A stretch of DNA of 64,000 bases from an uncultured Bacteroidales bacterium (lineage in GTDB: Bacteria > Bacteroidota > Bacteroidia > Bacteroidales > P3). The position numbers were made by a program, and so were the translations under genes. Shown piece after piece: positions 40,667 through 50,611 of this stretch; within the stretch, counting starts at the first letter, position 1, and the number at the start of each line of letters is the position of its first letter. Location: assembly GCA_905234665.1 (NCBI GenBank), contig CAJOIV010000010.1, positions 29,584 to 93,583 on the forward strand. Direction: 5' to 3'. The notes beneath the pieces are model-generated. The model was not told where the DNA came from. It saw only the letters and a list, made by a program, of their open reading frames with translations, and searched no databases.

Positions 40667-42429
40667 TCAATCCAGCTTCAGCACCGCCAGGAAGGCGCTC
40701 TGCGGCACCTCGACGTTGCCCACTTGGCGCATGCGTTTCTTTCCCTCTTTCTGCTTCTCGAGGAGCTTGCGCTTGCGGGTGATGTCGCCGCCGTAGCACT
40801 TGGCAGTGACGTCCTTGCGCACCTGCCGCACCGTCTCGCGGGCAATGATCTTGCTGCCGATGGCCGCCTGGATGGCCACGTCGAACTGCTGGCGCGGGAT
40901 GAGCTCTTTCAGTTTCTCGCACATACGGCGGCCGATTGGGTAGGCGTTGTCGACATAGGTGAGCGTCGACAGGGCATCCACGGGGTCGCCGTTGAGTAGT
41001 ATCTCCAGCTTCACCAGCTTCGAGGGCTGGAAGCCGTTGAGGTAGTAGTCGAAGGAGGCGTAGCCCTTCGAGATGCTTTTGAGCTTGTCGTAGAAGTCGA
41101 ACACCACCTCGCCCAGCGGCAGGTCGAAGGTAATCTCGATGCGGTCGGTGGTGAGGTAGGTCTGGTTCTTGAGGATGCCGCGCTTGTCCATGCAGAGCTT
41201 GATGACGGGCCCGATGTAGTCGGCCTTGGTGATGATTTGGGCATGGATGTAAGGCTCGTAAACCTCGGCGATGTTGTTGGGCTCGGGCATTCCCGAGGGG
41301 TTGTAGACATCCTTCTCCTCGCCGTTGGTCAGCTTCACCTTGTACTGCACGTTGGGCACCGTGGTGATGACGTCCATGTTGAACTCGCGTTCGAGGCGTT
41401 CTTGCACAATCTCCATGTGCAGCAGGCCGAGGAATCCGCAGCGGAAGCCGAATCCCAGGGCCAGCGAGCTCTCGGGCTCGAAGGTGAGAGAGGCGTCGTT
41501 GAGCTGGAGCTTCTCGATGCTGGCACGCAGCTCCTCGTAGTCGTCGGTGTCCACGGGATAGACGCCCGCGAAGACCATCGGCTTGACGGCCTCGAAACCC
41601 TCGATGGCCTTGTCGCAGGGGCGCTCGACATGCGTGATGGTGTCGCCCACGCGCACCTCCTTCGAGGTCTTGATGCCGCTGATGATGTATCCCACGTCGC
41701 CGGCACTCAGCTGCTTGCGGGGCTCCATGTTGAGTTTCAACACGCCGATTTCGTCGGCGTGGTAGTCTTTCTCGGTGCTGACGAACATCACGTGGTCGTT
41801 GGTCTTGATGGTGCCGTTCATGATGCGGAAGTAGCTGATGATGCCGCGGAAGGGGTTGAAGACCGAGTCGAAGACCAATGCCTGTAGCGGTGCCTCGGGG
41901 TCGCCTTCGGGGGCGGGAATGCGGTCGACGATGGCGTCGAGTATCTCGGGCACGCCCTCTCCCGTCTTGGCACTGCAGCGCAGGATATCCTCGTGCTTGC
42001 AGCCCAGCAGGTCGACAATCTCGTCGGCCACCTCTTCGGGCATGGCGCTGTCGAGGTCTATCTTGTTCATCACGGGGATGATTTCCAGGTCGTTCTCCAG
42101 GGCCAGGTAGAGGTTCGAGATGGTCTGTGCCTGGATGCCCTGCCGAGGAGGGCCCCCTCGCAGGCGGCGATGGAACGTGAGACCTCGTAACTGAAGTCCA
42201 CATGCCCCGGGGTGTCGATAAGGTTGAGGACATAGTCCCCGTATTTCATTTGGATGGCGTGGCTCTTGATGGTGATGCCACGTTCCTTCTCGAGGTCCAT
42301 ATCGTCGAGCACCTGGTCCTGCATCTCGCGGGCTGAGACGGTCTGCGTGGCCTCCAGCATCCGGTCGGCCAGAGTGCTCTTGCCGTGGTCGATGTGGGCG
42401 ATAATGCAGAAGTTGCGGATATTCTTCAT
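40667..42429 (-). pseudogene. lepA: Elongation factor 4 (LepA), frameshifted
   Basis: Ribosomal back-translocase GTPase. The N-terminal frame ([39 protein letters not shown]) ends after CEGALL. A second frame resumes at [20 protein letters not shown] and runs to the normal C-terminus. The residues expected between them (VVDAS in the family) are missing: only 2 nt lie where 15 are needed, so about 13 nt are deleted near 42143. All other domains look intact (restored length about 591 residues). Real mutation, switch or assembly error cannot be told apart here. Confidence 0.93.
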
Positions 42430-42435
42430 CTCTCT

Positions 42436-42468
42436 CTTGCTTCTTTCTTCTTAATTCTTACTTCACCA
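42436..42468. repeat. Family B-like word repeat upstream of lepA
   Basis: On the minus strand GTAAGAATTAAGAAGAAAG then AAGCAAGAGAG directly precedes the lepA ATG. Confidence 0.55.
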
Positions 42469-42520
42469 TAAACGCCGAACCTGTCTTTTTATTGTGTACA
42501 GCGCATCGACTATTTTCTTT

Positions 42521-45500
42521 TCAACGCCCTTCCGTGGTGATTTTCTCCGAGGGGCTGTTGGCGCGGAATTCGGGGGCGTAGACGCTGTGGAGGGTGCAGA
42601 TGCCGCCTGAGAAGGTGCCGGAATGGCGCACCCAGAGGTCGTACTCGACATAGTAGTGGCCTTCGCCGAGGTGGTCGATGTAGCAGTTGACCCCTTCGTC
42701 GCGGACGTCGACATAGTACCGTAGGCCGTCGTTCCATTGCCATCCGCTGGCGGTGCTCACCGGCTCGAAGGCGGCGGCGCGCTGGTCGGTGAGCACCATG
42801 TTGTCGAAGTCGCGCTCGCAGTCGATGTCGACATGCACGCGGATGCGTTCTCCCGCTCGCAGGGTCTCTCCCGGGCGCAGCAGGGTGAGGCTGCCGTCGG
42901 CACCCACGCGGCTCAGCGTCTTGCGGAGCGCCATACCCGTGCCGTTGTACTCAATGCTGTCCATGGGGGTGTCGTGGCTATGGAACACGGCCCCGAAGGC
43001 GGGCAGGGGTGAGGTGCTGGTCAATTGGAAATCGAGCGTCGTGGACTGGGGGTTGAGAGGCTGTGACTTGATACCGCTCTCTATCTCTGTGCCGTTACAG
43101 CGGATGGATACATCCTGCCGCCGGGTGACCTGCAGCCCTTTGGGCTGGGTGAGGAGGGCGGCAAGGGCATGGGCGGTGGCCATGTCGGTGCGCCAGGTGC
43201 TGCCCTGTTTGGAGGCGAGAATCCACTGCTGGATGCGGTTGACAGACTCCCAGTCGTGCAGCACATGGGCGAAGACATCCACCATCAGGGCGGCAGTCTC
43301 GACGGGGCGCTGGTACCAGCCGTAGCCGGAGGTGTTGCCGAGCCAATACATCCCCATCGCGTCGCTCGAGTGGGCCGACTCCTTGATGCGAGTGGCCGCG
43401 CGGACGGCCCCGGCGGTGTCGCCCGAATGCAGCAGGAGCAGGGCAAGCTGTCCTTGGGCATAGAGGGGGCTTGTGCCTGAGATATTTGCCTTGCAATAGT
43501 CGCAGTAGAAACGATAGGCCTCCTGCGTGAGGCTGTCGCAATTCTTGAGCGGCTTGGTGTCGAGGTAGAGGCTGCGGGTGTAGAGCAGCGAGAGGATGTC
43601 TCTTGCCAACGAGGCCGTCGGCTCCTTCCGGGCATCGGCGTACTTGTCGGCGAGAATCCTGTCGAGGTAATTCAAGGCGCTCCTGTAGTAGCGGAGTTCG
43701 TAATTGTTGGACGAGGGGCAAGTGGACAGACGTTGCAAGACGGTCTCGGTGACATAGCGGCTTGCCGTCTTACCGCCTGGCATCCAACTCCACCCGCCCT
43801 GCGGCAATTGAGCATGCAGTAGTTGCGACAGGTCGGACATGACACGCGACTCAACCCTTTGCTTCTCCTTGGGCGTGAGGGTGTCGAGGAGTGCGGTGAG
43901 GTGGTCGACATAGATGCTGTTGGCCAGATAGATGTTGCCAGGCATGCGGTGCCTCTTGAAGTGGGGAAGCGCCTGGAGGGCATAGTCGATGGGGTTGGCT
44001 GTAAAGGAGAGCAGGGTAGAGTCGCCCTCCGCAATGGATGGCAGGACGATGCTGAAGGTGCGCGTCACCTCTTTGCCGTCGGCGCTGCCCGGGAGGTAGA
44101 GCAGGTGGCTGGTGGTGATGCGTTCGCGGTTGGAGAGCACGGGCAACGAACCCTGCTCGCCATCGCTCAAGTGTCTGCCTGTAGCGGAAGTGTTGCGTGC
44201 CAGTATCTTGTAGGTGGCCGATTGCCAGCTCTCGGGGATGGCGAGGCGCATGGTGGCCAGAGCACTGCTGTGAGGAGGCAGGTCGAGGAATTGAGAATTG
44301 GCAAGGCTCTCGAAGGAGAAGTCGACTTTGACGGCGAGGGTGCTGTCGGTGAGGTTGGAGACCTTGGCGGGGATGACCACTGTGTCGCCCTGGCGCAGGA
44401 ACCGCGGCAGGAGGGGCTGCACCATCAACTCTTTCTGCGAGTGGACGGTGCGGGTGATGCTCCCAGTCTGGAACTTGTCGCTCCAGGCAAAGCCATGCAA
44501 CCGCCACTGCGTGAGGGCGTCGGGCAGGGTGAAGGAGACCGTGACCCGACCCTCCTTGTCGCTGTTGAGGGCGGGCTCGAAGAAGGCCAGGGTGCTGAGA
44601 TTCTTCCGCAGGGCGACAGGACTGTCGGAGGCGGAGCCGTCGAAATTGAACATGGGCGATATCTCGGCAATGGCGCTCTTGGGCACATTCACTCCTCCGC
44701 GTTTCTGCGAAGAAGTCCCATCGGAATAGCCTATGCCCCCCACGGCGGCGACAATGCTTTCCACAGAGTTCGACGGCATCCGCGCGATGTCTTCGGAAGA
44801 GAAACGTGAGCTATATGCAGGTTCGCCGATTTCGATGACACGATTCTTGTTCGCAACAATCTGAACCTCATCCAGTGCGATGGCAGTGCATTGCAGCGGT
44901 ACGTTCCAGTAAGTCGGATTTTTCCCGTTGATGACCACCTGGCGGATGTATCTTTGGTAGCCTACATAAAGGAACTCCACATTGTATATGCCTAAGGGCA
45001 GGTCTTGGAAGACGAAGTTGCCGTCGAGGTCGGTAGAAGTCCCTTTTATCTGACGGTTATTCGAGGATACCCTTACTGTGACGAAAGGAAGTGGCTCACG
45101 TGTCTTGCTGTCGACGACTGTTCCACGGAAACCGCCCTGTCCGTAGTGGTGCAGCAACTGTCCGTAGTAGCTCTTCTGGTCGTGCAGGCTGAAGCCCAGG
45201 GCAGGGGAGGGGAGTTGGTTGCCCAGTAGACTGTACTGAACGGTGGTGGACGGTACGATGTATTGGATTTGTGGCACTTCTATGTTGGCAGGGCGTCCGG
45301 GACTTGGATAAATCCACGGCTGGAAGCCGTACTTCAGGAATCTGTACTGCTCGAGCGACTGGTCGTAAAGGGTCATGCTCATATTGACGTCCCCGGTGGC
45401 ATTGGCTACACGGAAAGTCCATTGCTCCTGTGCGCCGGGCTGCAGCCTGTCGCGGAAGGTCTCGGTGCTGATGTCAAGATTCCGGTCGGGGCGTTCCACA

Positions 45501-48500
45501 TTGATGCTATAGGCGGTGGCGAAGACGCGTCCCTCGCGCAGGGCCGAGAATTGCACCACGCAGCCGTCTTCTATCTTCCGGGTGATGGGGATAAGGAGTG
45601 TGGAGACATGGTTGCTGTCGAGCACCATCATGCCGCGCCTATAGACTTTGGAGGCATGCATGATGCGGTAGTAGAGGGGCTGGTTGCCGTAGGGGCTGCC
45701 CAGTTCGATGCGCACCGTGTCACCCATTCGGCAGGTGAGACTGTTGTAATAGGTCCAGTCCCTCTGTGGCGTGGTGCGCATCCACACTATATCGTCGCCC
45801 GTCACGCGGCCTTCGCGGGCGACATAGTTGACCAGCGTGTCGTAGCTGTAGCCGCCGGGGGTGCGGAAAGTGACGCGGTACAGCCCCGAGGGGAGGCCGG
45901 GGATGGAGAGTGTCCGCCCGGTGGTGACGGTGCTGAAACGTTTGGCGACAACGGGCCATGAGTGGCGGTCGCCCTCCTCGCGCGAATAGGCGCAGTAGGG
46001 GAAATGGCGATGGAACGAGGCCTTGTCCGACAATCCGGAGACAGGGTCGGCCCAACGGGTTTCGGGGTATTCCTTCATGAAGGAGGCGAGGGTGCGGACG
46101 GTGTCGGGCTGCTGCAGCTGGAAGAGTTCCACCTGCACGGAACCTTCCAAAGGATGTCCGTCGAAGTCGTTGTAGACGAAGTCCATCTGGCATAGGTCTG
46201 CTGTCTGCCCGGGTCGCGGGTCGCCTGCTATCATGCAGTAGCCGTCAGCATCGCTCACATGGAAGGAGAGGTGCTGCTCGTGCAGTTCGCCGTCGGCGTC
46301 CATCACACGGACGTAGGCAGTGTAGATATAAGTCCCCGCTTTTCCGGGTCGCTCGGGGGTGAAGGTGAATTGGAAGAGGCCGTCGGCATCCACCACAAGG
46401 CTGTCGCCGTAGGGAAATTCATTGGCCACGGTGTTTGCAGAAGGGGGAAAACTCATCTCTTCGCACGACACCTCCCATTTCACCACGGCTCCTTGCATGG
46501 GCGCGCCGCTGTAGCTGACCGCGGAGCCGTAGAGGGTGATGGGCTGCCCGAAAGCTGTCGTCCCCTGCGGGACGGAAGGTCCCATCTGCTTTGTCGAATC
46601 CGGATAGCGCGAGAGGGTCACCATGAAGTGGGGTGGCTTGTAGGCCTCCACTATGATGTCTTTATTTGTGTAGTAGGGGTCGGTGTGGGAATGATTTCTG
46701 TCGGGCGATTCCACGTTGAGTACATAACGCCCGTTCCGTCCGTCGGTCGGAATGACGAATTCGCCTTGACAGCGGCCGTGCCCGTCGGTGGTGAGATAGA
46801 GGGTGTCATCGTCTTTTTCATGCGGTCGCCCGAATCTGGCGACAAGCTTGAGATTCTTGGCGGGGCGCAGGTGCTGCCGCAACTCCCTGCCTGAGGTGTG
46901 GCGGCGGTAGGCCACGCAGCAGAACCGCACCGTGTCGCCCAGCCGGTAGGTGGGGCGGTCAGTCATGACGATATTGACAAGCCGGGTCTGCTGGTAGTAA
47001 TAATAACCGCCATAATACAACCAACCACCATAGTCATAATCGCTATAGTAGAACTCGTAGCCCTCCACGTTGGCGGAGAGTTCAATATCGTAAGTGGATT
47101 TGTAGCGGGGCGATGAGGAGGGGAAGTGGAAATAGCCCTCTTTGTCAGTGTGTCGGTGGAGGTTGTAGTTGCGGCCGAGCCTATCCTCTTTGCCATGCAG
47201 AGTCACGCGGTTTCCCGCCAGAGGCTGTCCCGTGATGCGGTCCACGAGGTGTCCTGACGAGCGGAAAAGCCATGTGTCTTCCTTTGCAGGGGGTGTGTCG
47301 TAGAGGATGAATGAGGCATCGGCCGATTGGTATTCGCCGTAACAGTAGTTGCTGTCGGTGTAGGCAACCAGATAATAATCTCCCTGCGGCACAGGGGGTA
47401 GCGCGATGAGGTATTGGTGCCACAGATGGTCGCCCGAGTCGGGCAAAGGCTGCTGCCACTCCTTCACAGGCGTGAGGGACATAAGGGTGTCGCGCAAAAG
47501 CCAGTCCGATTGATCCCCTTTCGCTTTCATCGCGGAAGCATCCACCAGGCGGAAGTTGAGACTCTGTATGTTGCGGGACTCGACACAGGCCATGCGGCTG
47601 CGCTGTGACGACTCGACGTTCTGGTAGTGGAGTTTGTACTGGGGCATACAGATGTCGTACTGGCGCAGCTGTCGGCAACGCCGCGCGCCGTAGGTGCCGG
47701 GATAGGCCCGCTCGGTGGCTAAGCACACCTCCTCGGCCTTCACCTCCTGCTGGTCGTAGCTCAGGTAGGTGGCGTGGCGGAAAGCCAAAAGAGCCTTCAA
47801 TTCACTGTCGTTGACCCCTGCGTAATAGCGGGCGAGGTTCTCGATGCTGGAGATAAAGGTGCTGCCCGGGTAGAAAAGATTCATCCTGTTCAGGTCGAGC
47901 CAGAGCATCTTCCCATTGGCGCTGTCGTCGGCATATAGCTGAGCCACGCGGTGGTGAATTCCCAGGGGATAGGGCATCGGGTCGTTGCAAGAGGTCTGGG
48001 CAAACTGCGGTAGGGGTTTGAAGAGCCCGTCCCGCAGAGAGGAAGGAATGTCGCCTGTGCCGAGGTGCAGGTAGTCGACGGAGAGGAGTGTCTGCACAAG
48101 CATCCCCAGCAGCGTGCTGTCGAGCGGAGGCAGCAGGATGCTGTCGGAGCGGAAGAGGCGTCCGTACGGCTCGATGGGGGCGGTGCGGAGTGCGTCGGCA
48201 TAGGCCAGCACGCTGTCGGCACAGCGCTGCAGGGTGTCGGCCATGCGCTGCCTGTGCCATAGATTGTACTTCAGTTTGGGGTCGTCGGAAGCCTTGTTGC
48301 GGTTCATGTGATAATAGTTGAGGGAGTAGATGTGGTTGTAGGTGCTGGAGAGAAAGGCGTAGGCCACGGCGCGGTCCACCCCCTGCAGCCTGCGGGCAAG
48401 GAAACCATAGCGTGCCAAGGCAGAGTCGATGGCGTCCTTGCTGTAGGCATAGTCGACAATGGTGAGGTAAAAGGCCGCGGTGAGCATATCCGGCCCGTTG

Positions 48501-48694
48501 CCCGACGCGAGGGCCTCGCGGTAATACCCCTGTGCCAGGGGGTAGGCGGTGGCGAAATGCGCATTGACCATGAGAGTGTCGATATGCTCCCATCGTCCCG
48601 CCGTTGCCCCGCCGACGGTCATGCCATGCCGGTCCTGCGCGGCGGTCATCGCTGACATAGAGAGAGTTATGAGAAACAGGAAGACTCTTTTCAT
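42521..48694 (-). CDS. Giant alpha-2-macroglobulin-like protein with embedded TonB-plug-like segment
   Basis: 2057 residues with a signal peptide (VFLFLITLSMSAMTAAQ). Order: a helical N-terminal region (to about 350); MG/MG2-type beta domains (VNIVMTDRPTYRLGDTVRF near 580); a CarboxypepD_reg-like domain (FRGTVVDSKTREPLPFV, about 1185-1270); a SusC/TonB-plug-like piece (IARMPSNSVESIVAAVGGIG); the alpha-2-macroglobulin domain (LPDALTQWRLHGFAWSDKF); the alpha-toroid region (LPQGGWSWMPGG); and a C-terminal receptor-like domain. No CxEQ thioester motif is visible, so covalent trapping is unlikely. Probably a periplasmic or surface protease-trap or envelope-maintenance protein. Own promoter at 48709. 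Confidence 0.88.
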   Translation of the reverse strand: MKRVFLFLITLSMSAMTAAQDRHGMTVGGATAGRWEHIDTLMVNAHFATAYPLAQGYYREALASGNGPDMLTAAFYLTIVDYAYSKDAIDSALARYGFLARRLQGVDRAVAYAFLSSTYNHIYSLNYYHMNRNKASDDPKLKYNLWHRQRMADTLQRCADSVLAYADALRTAPIEPYGRLFRSDSILLPPLDSTLLGMLVQTLLSVDYLHLGTGDIPSSLRDGLFKPLPQFAQTSCNDPMPYPLGIHHRVAQLYADDSANGKMLWLDLNRMNLFYPGSTFISSIENLARYYAGVNDSELKALLAFRHATYLSYDQQEVKAEEVCLATERAYPGTYGARRCRQLRQYDICMPQYKLHYQNVESSQRSRMACVESRNIQSLNFRLVDASAMKAKGDQSDWLLRDTLMSLTPVKEWQQPLPDSGDHLWHQYLIALPPVPQGDYYLVAYTDSNYCYGEYQSADASFILYDTPPAKEDTWLFRSSGHLVDRITGQPLAGNRVTLHGKEDRLGRNYNLHRHTDKEGYFHFPSSSPRYKSTYDIELSANVEGYEFYYSDYDYGGWLYYGGYYYYQQTRLVNIVMTDRPTYRLGDTVRFCCVAYRRHTSGRELRQHLRPAKNLKLVARFGRPHEKDDDTLYLTTDGHGRCQGEFVIPTDGRNGRYVLNVESPDRNHSHTDPYYTNKDIIVEAYKPPHFMVTLSRYPDSTKQMGPSVPQGTTAFGQPITLYGSAVSYSGAPMQGAVVKWEVSCEEMSFPPSANTVANEFPYGDSLVVDADGLFQFTFTPERPGKAGTYIYTAYVRVMDADGELHEQHLSFHVSDADGYCMIAGDPRPGQTADLCQMDFVYNDFDGHPLEGSVQVELFQLQQPDTVRTLASFMKEYPETRWADPVSGLSDKASFHRHFPYCAYSREEGDRHSWPVVAKRFSTVTTGRTLSIPGLPSGLYRVTFRTPGGYSYDTLVNYVAREGRVTGDDIVWMRTTPQRDWTYYNSLTCRMGDTVRIELGSPYGNQPLYYRIMHASKVYRRGMMVLDSNHVSTLLIPITRKIEDGCVVQFSALREGRVFATAYSINVERPDRNLDISTETFRDRLQPGAQEQWTFRVANATGDVNMSMTLYDQSLEQYRFLKYGFQPWIYPSPGRPANIEVPQIQYIVPSTTVQYSLLGNQLPSPALGFSLHDQKSYYGQLLHHYGQGGFRGTVVDSKTREPLPFVTVRVSSNNRQIKGTSTDLDGNFVFQDLPLGIYNVEFLYVGYQRYIRQVVINGKNPTYWNVPLQCTAIALDEVQIVANKNRVIEIGEPAYSSRFSSEDIARMPSNSVESIVAAVGGIGYSDGTSSQKRGGVNVPKSAIAEISPMFNFDGSASDSPVALRKNLSTLAFFEPALNSDKEGRVTVSFTLPDALTQWRLHGFAWSDKFQTGSITRTVHSQKELMVQPLLPRFLRQGDTVVIPAKVSNLTDSTLAVKVDFSFESLANSQFLDLPPHSSALATMRLAIPESWQSATYKILARNTSATGRHLSDGEQGSLPVLSNRERITTSHLLYLPGSADGKEVTRTFSIVLPSIAEGDSTLLSFTANPIDYALQALPHFKRHRMPGNIYLANSIYVDHLTALLDTLTPKEKQRVESRVMSDLSQLLHAQLPQGGWSWMPGGKTASRYVTETVLQRLSTCPSSNNYELRYYRSALNYLDRILADKYADARKEPTASLARDILSLLYTRSLYLDTKPLKNCDSLTQEAYRFYCDYCKANISGTSPLYAQGQLALLLLHSGDTAGAVRAATRIKESAHSSDAMGMYWLGNTSGYGWYQRPVETAALMVDVFAHVLHDWESVNRIQQWILASKQGSTWRTDMATAHALAALLTQPKGLQVTRRQDVSIRCNGTEIESGIKSQPLNPQSTTLDFQLTSTSPLPAFGAVFHSHDTPMDSIEYNGTGMALRKTLSRVGADGSLTLLRPGETLRAGERIRVHVDIDCERDFDNMVLTDQRAAAFEPVSTASGWQWNDGLRYYVDVRDEGVNCYIDHLGEGHYYVEYDLWVRHSGTFSGGICTLHSVYAPEFRANSPSEKITTEGR

Positions 48695-48708
48695 GTTGTA
48701 TTTTTTTG

Positions 48709-48716
48709 CAAAGATA
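48709..48716 (-). promoter_or_regulatory. -7 box TATCTTTG (alpha-2-macroglobulin gene)
   Basis: Perfect element on the minus strand 15 nt before the ATG at 48694, implying a leader of only a few nucleotides. Confidence 0.7.
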
Positions 48717-48744
48717 TGTTTTTTCTCTGTCTTTTCGGTTTTAT

Positions 48745-48775
48745 TTTGGTATGTCGGGATTTTTGTGTACTTTTG
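48745..48775 (+). promoter_or_regulatory. Promoter of lipid kinase gene
   Basis: TTTG (48745-48748), exactly 19 nt, then TACTTTTG (48768-48775): a full Bacteroidetes -33/-7 match, 26 nt before the ATG at 48801. Confidence 0.75.
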
Positions 48776-48800
48776 CAGCGTGAAAACTTGTCAAGGAAAC

Positions 48801-49709
48801 ATGAAACACATATTTGTCGTCAATCCCTGTGCGGGGAAGTCGGACAGCACCCGCATGATTCAGGAGCAACTGGAAGCCCTCGGCAGCGGAGTTGATTGCG
48901 AGTTGTATGTCACCCAGGCCGCGGGCGACGCCACACGGTATGTGCGCGAACGCTGCGCGGCGGAGGGGGAGGAGACCCTGCGTTTCTATGCCTGCGGGGG
49001 CGACGGCACCCTCAACGAGGTGCTCTCGGGCCTGGTGGGTTGTGCCCGCGCCGAGCTGGCAGCCTACCCCTGCGGCAGTGGCAACGACTATATTAAGTAT
49101 TATGGCACAGCGGCCGACTTTCTCGACCTGCGGCGCCTGATGAACGGCACAATGCATAAGGTGGACGTGATGCAGGTGGGCGACCGATACTCACTCAACG
49201 TCTGCAATTTCGGCTTCGACGCACTGGTGTGCAAGACCATGGACCATGTGCGCCGTTGGCCTCTCCTGGGCGGCTCCAATGCCTATACCACAGGCATCCT
49301 GCGCCATATCCTCACAGGCCGCAACACACCTGTCAAGATGCGCGTCGACGGCGAGGATTTCTACTCCGGCCGCATCCTCCTTTGCACCCTCGCCAACGGC
49401 AGTTATGTAGGTGGGAAATACTGTTGCGCACCCTACTCCCAAATCGACGACGGCCTTCTGGAAATCAACCTCTTCCGCCCCATGTCGATACCCAAGTTCG
49501 CCAGCCTTATCGGTAGCTATGCCGACGGCACCTATCCCACTCTCGACAGCGTCAAGCCCTACCACCGCTATCGCCGAGGCAAAGAGGTGGAAATCACCAG
49601 CCCACGTCCCCTCTACCTCTGCATCGACGGCGAAGTCTTGTGCGACACCCACTTCCTCGTCCGCAATATGCCCCGCGCACTCACTTTCGTAGCCCCCCAA
49701 GGCTGCTGA
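48801..49709 (+). CDS. YegS/DgkB-type lipid (diacylglycerol) kinase
   Basis: 302 residues. The DAGK catalytic domain has HIFVVNPCAGKSDST at the N-terminus, the nucleotide-binding CGGDGTLNEVLSGL and AYPCGSGNDYIKYYG; a beta-sandwich C-terminal domain follows. It phosphorylates diacylglycerol or a related lipid to recycle phospholipid heads, but substrate cannot be read from sequence. The start at 48801 fits the promoter and the family N-terminus; the longer upstream frame crosses the promoter. Confidence 0.88.
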   Translation: MKHIFVVNPCAGKSDSTRMIQEQLEALGSGVDCELYVTQAAGDATRYVRERCAAEGEETLRFYACGGDGTLNEVLSGLVGCARAELAAYPCGSGNDYIKYYGTAADFLDLRRLMNGTMHKVDVMQVGDRYSLNVCNFGFDALVCKTMDHVRRWPLLGGSNAYTTGILRHILTGRNTPVKMRVDGEDFYSGRILLCTLANGSYVGGKYCCAPYSQIDDGLLEINLFRPMSIPKFASLIGSYADGTYPTLDSVKPYHRYRRGKEVEITSPRPLYLCIDGEVLCDTHFLVRNMPRALTFVAPQGC

Positions 49710-49726
49710 GTATCCTCCCCCATCGC

Positions 49727-49995
49727 CGCCAACCCACGAAAAGGCTCTGCGACGTGAAATACGCGAGGAGCTGGACACCGACATCCTTATCGAAAGGTTT
49801 CTGGAGACCGTCGAATACGACTACCCCGATTTCCACCTCACCATGCACTGTCATCTCTGCGCATTGCCCTCTGGCAGATACACTTTGAGGGAACATGCCT
49901 CGGCGCAGTGGCTCACCATCGATGAACTCGATTCAGTGCATTGCCCCCTTGCCGACGTGCAGATTCTGCCCCGCGTTTTCCATTCAAACAGCTGA
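49727..49995 (+). pseudogene. NUDIX hydrolase remnant
   Basis: A start-less frame enters in the middle of a Nudix box (THEKALRREIREELDTDI) and continues through a plausible C-terminus (EYDYPDFHLTMHCHLCAL, HASAQWLTIDELDSV) to TGA. The glycine-rich first half of the box and the N-terminal half of the MutT-like fold are missing. It lies directly after the lipid kinase stop, so a deletion probably fused the two ends. Confidence 0.7.
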
Positions 49996-50515
49996 AAAAC
50001 AGTATAGATACGCATTTATGCCGCATTTAACACGTTTTTTATCAGGATTTTACACGGATTTTATTCGCTCGGCTTCGCTCTAAGAGCGATACCGGGCGGG
50101 GAAAGAGCGAAAAAAGTCCGTTTCAAATCCTTTTTTGATGGTTATATAATCCGGACAAAATGCTATTCAACAGATTTTCACTTGTAAAACCCCTCGCCGA
50201 CCACCCTTGCGCCACAAGAGACGCAAAGGAACGCCGCGCAATGCCATCTGACGGGGCACCTCAACGGAAAGAACAATTCGGCAAACTGGAACACCCCGAA
50301 TTATCAAATGCAAAAACAAAACTATCAATAATTTACAAAAAACAAACGGAAAGAGCCTACAAACAACTGATTGGTTAAAGCATTTGGAGAGACTCTTGGA
50401 GTTCCCTATGGGCAGGGGTTGAAACCCCTGCCCATTATTATGCCCTGCACAATCGTTTGGTCGACTGCCAGGTAGCGTCGCCAAAGCAAAAAAAACTTAA
50501 CAAAAAAAGAGAAAA
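49996..50515. other. Gene-free stretch with a perfect hairpin
   Basis: No convincing gene. A 72-codon frame at 50160-50378 has no family resemblance or recognisable promoter. Contains GGGCAGGGGTT-GA-AACCCCTGCCC at 50410-50433, a perfect 11-bp stem without a T-run. Confidence 0.5.
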
Positions 50516-50517
50516 GT

Positions 50518-50548
50518 TTTGCGGGTTCAGTTTTTTTGTGTAATTTTG
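50518..50548 (+). promoter_or_regulatory. ackA promoter
   Basis: TTTG (50518-50521), 19 nt, TAATTTTG (50541-50548): exact -33/-7 consensus, 63 nt upstream of the ackA ATG. Confidence 0.8.
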
Positions 50549-50611
50549 AAGTCCGAAGTTTGACGGCTTCGAAAGCGTAGAAATATAATAATCAGAAACA
50601 AACAGAATATT

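Noticed and set aside
43800..44100. Thioester (CxEQ) motif in the alpha-2-macroglobulin
   Set aside because: Searched the translated region around the alpha-toroid start; no Cys-x-Glu-Gln is present.
50160..50378. 72-codon small protein
   Set aside because: No promoter, family pattern or coding-like composition; probably a chance frame.
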